This document shows, piece by piece, positions 24,493-32,988 of a stretch of 64,000 bases of DNA (position 1 is the stretch's first letter; the number at the start of each line of letters is the position of its first letter). Source of the DNA: an uncultured Spirochaetales bacterium (GTDB lineage Bacteria; Spirochaetota; Spirochaetia; Sphaerochaetales; Sphaerochaetaceae); contig CAKQWE010000002.1 in the NCBI GenBank assembly GCA_934277975.1, positions 97,843 to 161,842 of the forward strand. Direction: 5' to 3'. The notes below the pieces were generated by a model that was not told where the DNA came from, searched no databases, and saw only the letters and a list, made by a program, of their open reading frames with translations. The translations under genes and the position numbers were made by a program.

Positions 24493-25377
24493 TCAGTTCT
24501 TCGACTTTGGGTCGAATGCGTCCCTCAGACCGTCTCCAATGAAGTTGACGGACATGACGGTGAGCATGATGCATATTCCAGGGATGATTCCAAGGTACGG
24601 ATAGTACTGGATGTTGACCTTGTTCTCTGATATGATCGTGCCCCATTCCGGTGTAGGCGAGGCGACTCCAAGGCCAAGGTATCCCATTGACGAAATGCTG
24701 AGGATTACGGAACCAAGCGTGAGGGTCGCCGATACGACGATTGGGCCTATTCCGTTTGGCAGTATATGCTTGAGGATTATCCTTGGAGAGCTTGCACCAA
24801 AGCACTTGGCAGCCTCGACGTATTCCATGTTCCTAAGGGTTAGCACGCTTGAGCGCACCATTCTCGCAAAACGCGGGATCTGTCCAATCGAGAGGGCCAG
24901 AACCAGCTTCCACACGCCGTTTCCAAGGGCCGTGATGATGGCCATTGCAAGAAGTGCGGACGGCACGCTCATGAGCATGTCAACGACTCTCATGAGGATC
25001 GTGTCCACCTTTCCCCCAAAGAAGCCTGCCGTTCCACCTATTATTGCGCCTATTACAAACGCTATACCTATGATGGCGAGGCTGCAGAACAGCGATATCC
25101 TTCCACCGTACAGGATTCTGGCAAGGAGGTCCCTTCCAAGCTCGTCCGTTCCAAAGACGTGCTCCGCACTTGGTCCCTGTAGCTTGTTCGCTATGTCCTG
25201 CTTTATGACCATGCTGTATGGCCTGATAAGAGGTGCTATGAGGATGAAGAGTGTGACGAAAGCGAACATTGCCACGCCAATCATGGCGAGCTTGTTCTTT
25301 TTGAATCTGAAGAGGATGAGCTCTCCAGTGCTGTATTCGGATAGCGGTTTCTTCTTCTTTTTGCTGAAAATACCCAT
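24493..25377 (-). CDS. Peptide ABC transporter permease, OppC-like (system 1)
   Basis: 294 residues, about six membrane helices, first at KLAMIGVAMFAFVTLFILIA. HVFGTDELGRDLLARILYG is the typical OppC segment after the first helix, and EYVEAAKCFGASSPRIILKH holds the EAA loop that contacts the ATPases. The N-terminus is Lys-rich (FSKKKKKPL), cytosolic. AAGGAGG precedes the ATG. It follows OppB by 11 bases. Confidence 0.93.
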   Translation of the reverse strand: MGIFSKKKKKPLSEYSTGELILFRFKKNKLAMIGVAMFAFVTLFILIAPLIRPYSMVIKQDIANKLQGPSAEHVFGTDELGRDLLARILYGGRISLFCSLAIIGIAFVIGAIIGGTAGFFGGKVDTILMRVVDMLMSVPSALLAMAIITALGNGVWKLVLALSIGQIPRFARMVRSSVLTLRNMEYVEAAKCFGASSPRIILKHILPNGIGPIVVSATLTLGSVILSISSMGYLGLGVASPTPEWGTIISENKVNIQYYPYLGIIPGICIMLTVMSVNFIGDGLRDAFDPKSKN

Positions 25378-25388
25378 ATGCCGCCTCC

Positions 25389-26318
25389 TTACGATGCAAG
25401 GTCTATACGTGGGTCCACGATGGCGCAGATGAGGTCTACGACAAGGTTTATGACTCCAACGATTATTGTGATGAAGATGACGGTTCCCATGACAACGGGG
25501 ACGTCCCTTCCCTTGACTGCGTTTATGAGCATGCTTCCAATGCCAGGGATTGCGAAGATGTTCTCAGTTACGACAGCACCTCCAATCGTTCCCGCGAAGC
25601 TTATTCCAATCTGGGTCACGACAGGAATGAGGCTGTTTCTTATGGCATGGTGGAGGATCACGTCATGGTTTGATGCACCCTTGGCCCTTGCGGTCCTTAT
25701 GTAGTCCATCTTTATGACATCCAACATGCTTGTACGGCTCATCCTTATCATGGATGCAAGTGTGTTGGCTCCAAGGATCATAGGTGGCAGTATGAAGCAC
25801 TTCCATGTGCGTATTCCAGAAACGGGAAGCCAGTGCAGCGTGAGGCAGAAAAGAATCTGGCACATGGTCCCCAACCAGAACGCCGGCATGGAGAAGAGCA
25901 GCATGACGACGAATGTGCAGCCGTAGTCCAAAAGGCTGTATTGCTTTATTGCAGAAGCAATTCCCAGTGGAATTCCTATTCCAGTTGCAAATAGAAGCGC
26001 CAGCACCGATACTAGAAGCGTATATGGTAGTCTGTGGGCGAACTCCGGCAGCACTTCGAAACCGCTTATCCAAGATGTTCCAAAGTCAAGCTTGAGTGCA
26101 TCCACCATGTAGTTTACATATCTAATGAGAAGAGGCTTGTCCAAGCCCATTTCATGGTTGAGCTGAGCAACCTGTTCCGGGGTTGCATCCTGTCCCAGGA
26201 CAAGTCGTGCAACGTCTCCAGGAGCCAGGGAGAGAATAACAAACAGAATGAACGTCACCGACAGGATGACGGGAATTAGCATAAGCAGTCTTTTGAGTGC
26301 ATATTTCAACCAACCCAC
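25389..26318 (-). CDS. Peptide ABC transporter permease, OppB-like (system 1)
   Basis: 309 residues, six predicted membrane helices, beginning KYALKRLLMLIPVILSVT as in OppB/DppB. The PGD motif SLAPGDVARLVLGQDAT and the EAA-type loop YIRTARAKGASNHDVILHH are present. The start is GTG at 26316-26318, seven bases after GGAGG, with no ATG nearby. It lies 152 bases after the binding-protein gene, with a hairpin in between, so its expression is probably lower than that of the binding protein. Confidence 0.93.
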   Translation of the reverse strand: MGWLKYALKRLLMLIPVILSVTFILFVILSLAPGDVARLVLGQDATPEQVAQLNHEMGLDKPLLIRYVNYMVDALKLDFGTSWISGFEVLPEFAHRLPYTLLVSVLALLFATGIGIPLGIASAIKQYSLLDYGCTFVVMLLFSMPAFWLGTMCQILFCLTLHWLPVSGIRTWKCFILPPMILGANTLASMIRMSRTSMLDVIKMDYIRTARAKGASNHDVILHHAIRNSLIPVVTQIGISFAGTIGGAVVTENIFAIPGIGSMLINAVKGRDVPVVMGTVIFITIIVGVINLVVDLICAIVDPRIDLAS

Positions 26319-26362
26319 TTCTGTTCCTCCTTGTTTATCGTATATCCAGTTTTATAAAAGTA

Positions 26363-26388
26363 GGGCAGGTGCAAAGACGCATCTGCCC
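26363..26388 (-). terminator. Intra-operon hairpin after binding-protein gene 1
   Basis: GGGCAG and CTGCCC arms with an inner TGC/GCA pair and one A-C mismatch. On the minus strand it is followed by TACTTTTA, a weak T-tract. It lies 83 bases past the binding-protein stop and before OppB, fitting partial termination. Confidence 0.6.
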
Positions 26389-26470
26389 CACTATGCGAAT
26401 TGTCAGTGAAGACCTCCAACGGTCCTCAAGTATGAAACGCCTGCATTCCCTATGCAAGGCTTTTCAGGGA

Positions 26471-27979
26471 CTACTTCCATGACCAGTATCTGAACAGGTA
26501 GTAGCCAAGGCAGTGTGCCTGGACGCCTTCAAGGTTGTCGTTGTAGGCGACTGTCGTGATTCCGTTGTAGAGAGGTACGGTGTAGGCTTCGTCAAGAAGG
26601 ATCTGTGCGATTTCTCCATAGACCTGCTTGCGTGCATCGCCCTGGAGGCTGCGGCCGCTCTGTGCCATTGCATAGATCTCTGCTGCACGTGGATACCAGA
26701 CTGATTCGTCGAATCTGCTTGGAGTGAACTGCGTTGCAATGGAGTCTGCATCTATGAGTGAGGATGCTTCGTCTACAAGTCTTGCATCGAAGTTCCTCTT
26801 CTTTCCCTTCTCTTCGTATGTCGTGTTGTCAACAGCCTCTACCTTTGCGTTGATTCCAACCTCAAGAAGCTGAGCCTGGATGACCTTTGCAACGGTCTCG
26901 AATGTTGATCCTGCGACACATGTTATGGAGTAGTCTTCGCCGTTGTAGCTTGACTGCGCAAGGTATGCCTTTGCTGCTTCCGGATCGTAGTCAACGCCCT
27001 TGATCTGGTCTGGATAGCCGCCGTACATTGGGCAGATATCGACTGTAAGGATCGTTGCAGCGCCGCTGTTGACGGCCTTGTTGATGTCATCCTTGTTGAT
27101 TGCAGCCTGGACGGCTTTTCTGAAGTTGAGGTCCGTTCCAATTCCCGACCAAGCATTGAGGTTGAGGGTGATTCTCGATGTGGAGTCTCCAACGCTTGTG
27201 GAGATGCCGTCCATCTTGTCAAAACGTCCGCACTGCTCGATGGATGGAGCTCTCATGACGTCGTAGTCGCCGTTCTGGAGTCCAAGGATCTGTGTGTTGG
27301 TGTCTGCAACAAGGGCGATTGTGACGTGCTTGATTGCTGGAGCGCCTCTCCAGTGGTCCTCGAAGGCTTCGAGTGTGACGTGGTCGCCTGTGACATATTC
27401 GACGAACTTGTATGCGCCTGTTCCAATAGGAGCCGCCATGTAACCGTCATCGCCAACCTCTTCGTAGTATGCCTTTGAACAGATTCCGCCAAGACGGGAT
27501 GCAACGCCGTATGGGAATGCTGCGAATGGGGATGAAAGGACGATCTCCACTGTGTAGTCGTCAATGATGTTGCAGTGGTCGTAGTTGATGAAAAGAGCCT
27601 TTCCCAATGGACCTGCAGCACCCTTGTCGAACGTGAACTTGACGTCTTCTGCCGTCATCTCGGAACCGTTCTGGAACTTGACACCCTTTCTGAGATAGAA
27701 GGTGTAGGTAAGTCCGTCTTCGGAAACGGTGTATCTCTCGGCAAGTGCCGGTGAGAGGGAGCCGTCTGCCTCAAGTGCAAGAAGGCAGTCGTAGACGTTG
27801 GCAAGAACGAGGTTGTCGTCTCCGCCGCATCCCTTTGCGGAAAGGGCATAGAAGCGATAAGGGTTTCCTGTTACAACGAGTGTTACGGAATCCTTAGCCG
27901 TGGTGGCTTCCTGTGCGCCCTGGGCGAAAGCAGGAAGGACCATCATGAGTGCGAGCAAAACCAAAACGATTTTCTTCAT
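26471..27979 (-). CDS. Extracellular peptide-binding protein, SBP family 5 (system 1)
   Basis: 502 residues. Signal peptide MKKIVLVLLALMMVLPAFA, then QGAQEATT; no lipobox Cys. The SBP_bac_5 hallmarks LALEADGSLSPALAERYTV, YTFYLRKGVKFQNG and MTAEDVKFTFDK are in order. It captures the ligand for the OppBCDF system. The ATG follows AAAGGAGAC; an upstream open stretch of 32 codons is noncoding leader. It is the first gene of the long minus-strand peptidoglycan-sugar cluster, and its leader carries the same 13-bp palindrome as the nagB-unit promoter. Confidence 0.93.
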   Translation of the reverse strand: MKKIVLVLLALMMVLPAFAQGAQEATTAKDSVTLVVTGNPYRFYALSAKGCGGDDNLVLANVYDCLLALEADGSLSPALAERYTVSEDGLTYTFYLRKGVKFQNGSEMTAEDVKFTFDKGAAGPLGKALFINYDHCNIIDDYTVEIVLSSPFAAFPYGVASRLGGICSKAYYEEVGDDGYMAAPIGTGAYKFVEYVTGDHVTLEAFEDHWRGAPAIKHVTIALVADTNTQILGLQNGDYDVMRAPSIEQCGRFDKMDGISTSVGDSTSRITLNLNAWSGIGTDLNFRKAVQAAINKDDINKAVNSGAATILTVDICPMYGGYPDQIKGVDYDPEAAKAYLAQSSYNGEDYSITCVAGSTFETVAKVIQAQLLEVGINAKVEAVDNTTYEEKGKKRNFDARLVDEASSLIDADSIATQFTPSRFDESVWYPRAAEIYAMAQSGRSLQGDARKQVYGEIAQILLDEAYTVPLYNGITTVAYNDNLEGVQAHCLGYYLFRYWSWK

Positions 27980-28007
27980 GTTGTCTCCTTTCGTTTGTTG
28001 TATTCTA

Positions 28008-28020
28008 TGTTTACTAAACA
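28008..28020. promoter_or_regulatory. Palindrome TGTTTACTAAACA, copy 2
   Basis: Identical to the 13-mer at 18650-18662. Here it lies downstream of the candidate -10 and 28 bases before the binding-protein ATG, a position where a bound repressor would block elongation or initiation. Confidence 0.7.
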
Positions 28021-28047
28021 AACTTTTCTCAAAACAAATCAACCTAT

Positions 28048-28075
28048 ATCGTACACCCGTTTTTGCCGCTGTCAA
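28048..28075 (-). promoter_or_regulatory. Candidate sigma-70 promoter for binding-protein gene 1
   Basis: Minus-strand TTGACA (28070-28075), 16-base spacer, TACGAT (28048-28053). The predicted start is about 60 bases before the ATG and just upstream of the palindrome. Confidence 0.55.
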
Positions 28076-28142
28076 GCAAAATCTTTATGTATTTGTTGCA
28101 TTTTGTTGCAGGATTCACTTCCTTTGCAGTTCGTGCGTTATC

Positions 28143-28199
28143 CGTGCGTCCCATAAGCCCCGTGAGTCCCATAAGCCCCGTGAGCCCCATAAGTCCCGT
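28143..28199. repeat. Tandem array, 9-bp half-unit / 18-bp unit
   Basis: Three 18-mers: CGTGCGTCCCATAAGCCC, CGTGAGTCCCATAAGCCC and CGTGAGCCCCATAAGTCC, each two 9-mers of the form CCCRTRAGY. It lies downstream of the NAD(P)HX repair gene, 10 bases from its stop codon. Similar 9- or 10-bp arrays occur at 37539, 49352, 49421, 59237 and 62980. Confidence 0.75.
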
Positions 28200-28209
28200 T
28201 GGTGCATCC

Positions 28210-29757
28210 TTACTCGTTGAAGTATTCGCTTATGGCATCCTTTATTGAATTTGCAGTGTCGCCTGCCGTCATGCTTATTGGGTTGGACTTGGCCTGTGCG
28301 ATCTCTCCAGCCCTTCCATTGATATATGCACCGGCTGCGACTGCAAAGAGCAGGTCTTCGTTATCTGTCGTGCAATTGCAATCCTTGTCTTTCGTGGGGT
28401 GTGCCCATGAGCATATCGCAGCAAGAATGCCTGAAAGGACATCTCCGCTTCCCGCCGTTGCCATGCCAGGGCATCCGCTGTCAGTCAGATACACGGTCTT
28501 TCCGTTCGTTATGATGGTGGATGGACCTTTGAGAAGGACTATTGCACCGTTTTCCGCTGCATAGCACTTGGTGGCCTGGATTGGATCCACCATATAGTCT
28601 TCTATGCTTTTCCCAACAAGCCTTGAGAACTCCTTTGCATGTGGGGTAAGAACAATGGAACAGTTTGCATCCCGTAGGATCGCAGGGTTCTGAACCATTA
28701 GACTTGCAATGATGTTGAGCCCGTCTGCATCTATTATGAGAGTGCCCGTGTATGATCCAATGATGTATGAAAGCATCTTCGACGTCTGGTCTGTGACGCC
28801 AATGCCCATGCCAAAGGCTATGGTTCTTACACCCCTCATAAGCTCGTCAAGCTCTTGGCTGTTGAACACAGCTTCTCCATCGTCGTCCGAAAGAGGGAAG
28901 AGTGTGCTTTCAAGTATGTACGGAGCTATGGCTTGTGTTAATGAGTTTGGGGTTGCAACCTTCACGACGCCGGCTCCGGATCTCATTGCGGCATTCGCCA
29001 TTGCCGCAAGCTTTATTGCGCCGCTGTATCTTTTGGAGCCGCCAACAAGTGCAATGTATCCAAAGCTTCCTTTGTTGGAATGGTTTCTCCTTGGTACGAA
29101 CAAGTCATTGAAGTCCTCATGCTGCAGCAGCCAATACGGCTTGTCCACGGGTTCTATTCCAATGTCGCAGTTCGTCTTCCTTTCCATGACATCCTTGGCC
29201 ATGTTCAGGAAGTGCCCAGGCTTGTAGTCTCCAATGGAGACAGTTAGGTCCGAGTTTACGCACAGTTTTGAAAGGCCGTTGTCTCCATCAAGGCCGCTGT
29301 TGATGTCCACGGATACAATGTAGGCGTCGCAGCCGTTCATTGCTTCTATGGCTTGGGCGGCAAGTCCTTTGGCATCTCCTTTGAACCCTGTGCCAAAGAT
29401 GCAGTCAACTATGGTATGGAATCCCCAAAAGGAGGGGATCCCTTCTTTTTCCATATTATGTACAGGGACACCTCTCTTCATGCACCCTTCAAGATAATGC
29501 CCTCCGTCCTGGGAAGTCCTGTTTGAAAGCATGAAGATTGAGCATTCAATGCCGCTGTCATGCAATAGTTGGGCTACCACATAGCCGTCCCCTGCATTGT
29601 TTCCACTGCCGCAAACGATGGCTACAGGAGGTTTCCATGTAACATTTCCATATATAGATTTCCCAGCTAGGAACATAAGTTCTTTGCTGGAAGTCGTTGT
29701 TGCAATGGTATTGGCATCGCTTTTTCTCATGTTGTCCACTGAAAGCACTCTTATCAT
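28210..29757 (-). CDS. nnr: Bifunctional NAD(P)H-hydrate epimerase / ADP-dependent dehydratase
   Basis: 515 residues with two domains. The N-terminal YjeF_N epimerase (about 1-210) has VCGSGNNAGDGYVVA and VDINSGLDGDNG; the C-terminal ribokinase-like dehydratase (about 220-515) has ALVGGSKRYSGAIKLAA, IDADGLNIIA, LTPHAKEFSRLVG and TAGSGDVLSGILAA. Together they repair hydrated NADH and NADPH in the cytosol. ATG 29757 has AAGGGGG upstream. It is divergent from the kinase gene at 29863. A Cys/Asp-rich insertion near residue 470 (KDKDCNCTTDNED) is unusual for the family. Confidence 0.93.
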   Translation of the reverse strand: MIRVLSVDNMRKSDANTIATTTSSKELMFLAGKSIYGNVTWKPPVAIVCGSGNNAGDGYVVAQLLHDSGIECSIFMLSNRTSQDGGHYLEGCMKRGVPVHNMEKEGIPSFWGFHTIVDCIFGTGFKGDAKGLAAQAIEAMNGCDAYIVSVDINSGLDGDNGLSKLCVNSDLTVSIGDYKPGHFLNMAKDVMERKTNCDIGIEPVDKPYWLLQHEDFNDLFVPRRNHSNKGSFGYIALVGGSKRYSGAIKLAAMANAAMRSGAGVVKVATPNSLTQAIAPYILESTLFPLSDDDGEAVFNSQELDELMRGVRTIAFGMGIGVTDQTSKMLSYIIGSYTGTLIIDADGLNIIASLMVQNPAILRDANCSIVLTPHAKEFSRLVGKSIEDYMVDPIQATKCYAAENGAIVLLKGPSTIITNGKTVYLTDSGCPGMATAGSGDVLSGILAAICSWAHPTKDKDCNCTTDNEDLLFAVAAGAYINGRAGEIAQAKSNPISMTAGDTANSIKDAISEYFNE

Positions 29758-29770
29758 GGAAGCCCCCTTC

Positions 29771-29801
29771 TTGAACTATACAGGCCCAATTATGCTATAA
29801 T
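29771..29801 (+). promoter_or_regulatory. Extended -10 promoter for the hexosamine-kinase-like gene
   Basis: TGCTATAAT (TATAAT at 29796-29801) is an extended -10; TTGAAC at 29771-29776 gives a long 19-base spacer, acceptable with an extended -10. A tiny ATG GCG TAA reading frame with AGGAG follows at 29831, upstream of the real gene. Confidence 0.5.
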
Positions 29802-29862
29802 CGCACTTGAAGTTCAAATCAGGAGATTGGATGGCGTAAGTCGCTGTGAAGGGGTAAGGAAG

Positions 29863-30987
29863 ATGATGGGTTTGGAATCAACGGAAAGCAGCAGGCTTCT
29901 GGATGCAGGTAGAGCATTTGGCATAGAAGGGGAGCTTGTCTCCTACGAAGAGATATCCAACGGCAAAGTGAACCACACGTTCAGGGTGGATTTTACAGGA
30001 AAGGACGAGAGCAAGGATATCGGTCTTGAGTCGTACATATTCCAGGAAGTCAATACATATGTCTTCAAGAAACCGTGGGAGGTCATGTCCAATATAGACC
30101 TTGTGACCACCCACATAAAGAATGCCTCCGAGCGCAAGGGAAGAAAAGTCCGCTGCTTGGAGTTCCTGCATGATGCAGGCGATGGAAGGAACTTCCACGA
30201 AACAGGTTCGACCTTCTGGCGTGTGTACAAATATATAGACTCAGTTACGTACAACTCGTCAAAGAACCTAGAAGTTGTGAGGAATGCGGGACAGGCTTTT
30301 GGTTCATTCCAAAGAGATTTGTCCAATTTCGATGCCTCAAAGCTCTTCTATACCATAGAGGATTTCCACAACACCCCAAAGAGGTTCGAGACGCTTCGAA
30401 GGGACTATTTTGAGGATTCGTTTGGCCGTGCATCCCAGTGCAGAGAAGAGGCCCGGTATCTCTTTTCCATGCAGGACAAGGCCTGTATACTCCACAGACT
30501 CTACGAAAAAGGGCTCATTCCAATGAGGGTCACGCACAACGACACCAAGATAAACAACGTGCTGTTCGACAAAGACACCAACGAGGCCATATGCGTGCTT
30601 GACCTGGATACCGTAATGCCAGGCTTTGCAGGCCATGACTTTGGAGATGCAGTGCGGTCCGCTGCAAACAGCATGGGTTCATCCAGCCTTGAGTTCGACA
30701 AAGTGCGCATAGACGTGGACATCTTCGAGGCTTTTGCACAGGGCTACCTGTCCCAGACGAAGGACATTCTTCTTCCTTCCGAGCTCTCGACACTTGCGGA
30801 CAGCTGCCTAGTCATGACCCTGGAACTTGCCTCCCGCTACGTGGACGACTTCCTCACCGGAGACCTCTACTTCAAGGCCAAATACCCCACGCAGAACCTC
30901 GACCGCGCCCGCAACCTCATTGCCCTTGCCAATGACATGGAGGCCAACATGGCTGCAATGCATTGGACGATAGACCGATTGCTTTGA
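29863..30987 (+). CDS. Phosphotransferase family protein, N-acetylhexosamine 1-kinase-like
   Basis: 374 residues of the APH/choline-kinase fold. FQEVNTYVFKKPWEVMSNID and VTHNDTKINNVLFDKD followed by VLDLDTVMPGFAGHDFGD are the pattern of NahK, which phosphorylates GlcNAc or GalNAc at C1; HNDTKINN is the catalytic loop and DLDT the metal site. Start: ATG 29863 (or 29866) after GTAAGGAAG; the frame opens at TTG 29827 but that codon is too close to its AGGAG. It is transcribed with the MATE exporter 17 bases downstream. A link with the amino-sugar locus on the other strand is possible but not shown. Confidence 0.75.
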   Translation: MMGLESTESSRLLDAGRAFGIEGELVSYEEISNGKVNHTFRVDFTGKDESKDIGLESYIFQEVNTYVFKKPWEVMSNIDLVTTHIKNASERKGRKVRCLEFLHDAGDGRNFHETGSTFWRVYKYIDSVTYNSSKNLEVVRNAGQAFGSFQRDLSNFDASKLFYTIEDFHNTPKRFETLRRDYFEDSFGRASQCREEARYLFSMQDKACILHRLYEKGLIPMRVTHNDTKINNVLFDKDTNEAICVLDLDTVMPGFAGHDFGDAVRSAANSMGSSSLEFDKVRIDVDIFEAFAQGYLSQTKDILLPSELSTLADSCLVMTLELASRYVDDFLTGDLYFKAKYPTQNLDRARNLIALANDMEANMAAMHWTIDRLL

Positions 30988-31003
30988 GACTGGAGTTCCG
31001 AAT

Positions 31004-32362
31004 ATGGATATTCGAGGCAGGACTGCTGTTTGTTCTGATGGGTTTTCCAAGGAGGTTGCATCGCTTGCCGTACCTGTTGCCCTTCAGTCCATGCTGCAGT
31101 CGTCCTTCAGCATCGTGGACCAGATCATGATAGGCCAGCTTGGCAGCGTAAGCATAGCCGGTGTTGGACTTGCAGGCAAATTCTCCTCTATATTCTCAGT
31201 GGTAGTTTCCGCCGTAGGGGCCGTTGCCGGGATAATGATATCACAATACATTGGACAGAAGAACGATGGTCAGGTCAGAAAAAGCTTCTATGTGAACCTT
31301 CTTCTTTCCGTGGTAGTCGCAGTGCTGTTCATGGTCGTGTGCATTCTGTTTCCATTCAAGGTCATGGGGTTGTATACCAATGATGCCCTTACGAAGGATG
31401 CTGCATGTGCTTATCTTTCAATCATCTCCCTGACGTTCCTTCCCATGGCAGGTTCCACCATGATTTCCACTTTTCTAAGGTGTACGGACAAGCCAAGACT
31501 TCCTTTGTATGCAAGTATCGTAGCCGCCGTTCTGAACACTGTTCTCAACTACATTTTCATCTTTGGATTCTTTGGAATCTCTCCTATGGGCTATAGAGGT
31601 GCTGCATTTGCAACGGTTGTGTCCCAAATAGCCAACTTTGCCATCATGGTCTTTCTTTTGCCTCGCAAAAGCGTTTTGGTCCGCAGAGGGGAAGTCTCAG
31701 GGGTATCGGTCTCCAAGTTCAATGTAGGCCAGTACTTGGCAATGCTGCTTCCTGTGTTGGTGTGCGAGTTCATGTGGAGTCTTGGCGAGAACGTGTATGC
31801 GGCTATATACGGTAATATTGGAACGGAGGCAACTGCTGCAATGACGCTTACAAATCCAATCCAAGGCCTTGCAATTGGAGCTTTGTGCGGGCTTTCCCAA
31901 GCTGCAGGGGTCATTGTTGGAAAGCGTTTGGGTTGCGGTTCGTATGATGAAGCGTATTCTGCATCAAAGCGCCTCATGCTCTATGGAGCCATTGGCTCCG
32001 TTGCGCTTTCCGTCTTGGTTGTTGTGTCAGGTCCTTTTTATGTAAAGATATATAATGTGGATTCCTCTGTGCGTCTTTTGACTGTACAAATCCTCATTGC
32101 GTATGCGTTGGTTGCGCCATTCAAGGTCCTTAACATGATTTTGGGAGGCGGAGTCCTCCGTAGCGGCGGCAAGACCAAGTATGTCATGGGCATAGACCTT
32201 TTTGGAACTTGGCTTCTAGGCGTTCCTTTGGGATTGCTTTCTGCCTTTGTGCTTGGATTGTCCATTCCATATGTCTACTTCATCCTCTCCCTTGAAGAGG
32301 TAGCACGCTTCGCTGTGTCCTTGTCCGTTTTCCGCAGACGTGGCTGGATGAGGAAGCTGTAG
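31004..32362 (+). CDS. MATE-family cation-coupled exporter
   Basis: 452 residues, twelve predicted membrane helices in two homologous halves: LAVPVALQSMLQSSFSIVDQ with the typical DQIMIGQLG, and FLRCTDKPRLPLYASIV in the first half; LCGLSQAAGVIVGKRLG in the second. MATE proteins expel drugs or metabolites in exchange for Na+ or H+. The N-terminal 15 residues are cytosolic. ATG 31004 follows GGAG, 17 bases after the kinase gene. The substrate is unknown. It is convergent with the membrane protein gene ending at 32373. Confidence 0.92.
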   Translation: MDIRGRTAVCSDGFSKEVASLAVPVALQSMLQSSFSIVDQIMIGQLGSVSIAGVGLAGKFSSIFSVVVSAVGAVAGIMISQYIGQKNDGQVRKSFYVNLLLSVVVAVLFMVVCILFPFKVMGLYTNDALTKDAACAYLSIISLTFLPMAGSTMISTFLRCTDKPRLPLYASIVAAVLNTVLNYIFIFGFFGISPMGYRGAAFATVVSQIANFAIMVFLLPRKSVLVRRGEVSGVSVSKFNVGQYLAMLLPVLVCEFMWSLGENVYAAIYGNIGTEATAAMTLTNPIQGLAIGALCGLSQAAGVIVGKRLGCGSYDEAYSASKRLMLYGAIGSVALSVLVVVSGPFYVKIYNVDSSVRLLTVQILIAYALVAPFKVLNMILGGGVLRSGGKTKYVMGIDLFGTWLLGVPLGLLSAFVLGLSIPYVYFILSLEEVARFAVSLSVFRRRGWMRKL

Positions 32363-32372
32363 AGAGGAACTT

Positions 32373-32960
32373 TCAACGGGTGTGAAATCTTTTTTTGATT
32401 TCGTTCAACAGACTACGATGGAAGGCTATAAGACCTACCATGATGAACAGTGCAGCTGCGCTTCCCAGAACGATCATAGGCCAATTCAGTATTCCTGTTA
32501 CCGCCCTCACCGTGAAGAACGCCGCAAGTGCCACTACTATCTCGTAAATTAGAGGCATTGCGTCAGTATTGCGCCTGCTTACGTTCAGGAGAAACAGCCC
32601 CGCAGACAGAAACAATGTCCCAAAACCTACAATTGGGAGTACAAAACCAAGCCATCCTGGGGATAGCAGCACCCCAATGAGTGCAAGCAGTACAATTGAG
32701 TATGCGCTTGTCCTGAACACCATGGAAAGGGCTGAGAACTCAAGGATGTCAGGTGATAGGAAGGTCTTCCAGAAAAAGACTATCCCCCAAATTACAACAA
32801 GGCTCCAGAGCGGACCCTTCGTGAGGTAGTTCACAACAGGACATACCATTGCGCCAAGAAAAAGCATCCATTTGAGGGTCTGCCTCAACCGGTATAGGAA
32901 AAGACCTCTGCGGTTCATATGGGGGTATACTATCTTCATTTCATTCGCTGGCTTATCCAT
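32373..32960 (-). CDS. DUF6320-like six-helix membrane protein
   Basis: 195 residues, about six membrane helices: TLKWMLFLGAMVCPVVNYL, LWSLVVIWGIVFFWKTFL, AYSIVLLALIGVLL, GFVLPIVGFGTLFLSAGLFL, IVVALAAFFTVRAVTGILNW and MIVLGSAAALFIMVGLIAF. It resembles the small membrane proteins found beside alcohol-acetyltransferase-like genes in Clostridia and spirochaetes. ATG 32960 has AGGAAAG with spacing 5; ATG 32996, which overlaps the stop of the upstream acyltransferase, would add 12 residues. Probably acts with the acyltransferase at the membrane; the function is not known. Confidence 0.6.
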   Translation of the reverse strand: MDKPANEMKIVYPHMNRRGLFLYRLRQTLKWMLFLGAMVCPVVNYLTKGPLWSLVVIWGIVFFWKTFLSPDILEFSALSMVFRTSAYSIVLLALIGVLLSPGWLGFVLPIVGFGTLFLSAGLFLLNVSRRNTDAMPLIYEIVVALAAFFTVRAVTGILNWPMIVLGSAAALFIMVGLIAFHRSLLNEIKKRFHTR

Positions 32961-32988
32961 TGGTTCTTTCCTGGTTTTGTTCAAGGAT

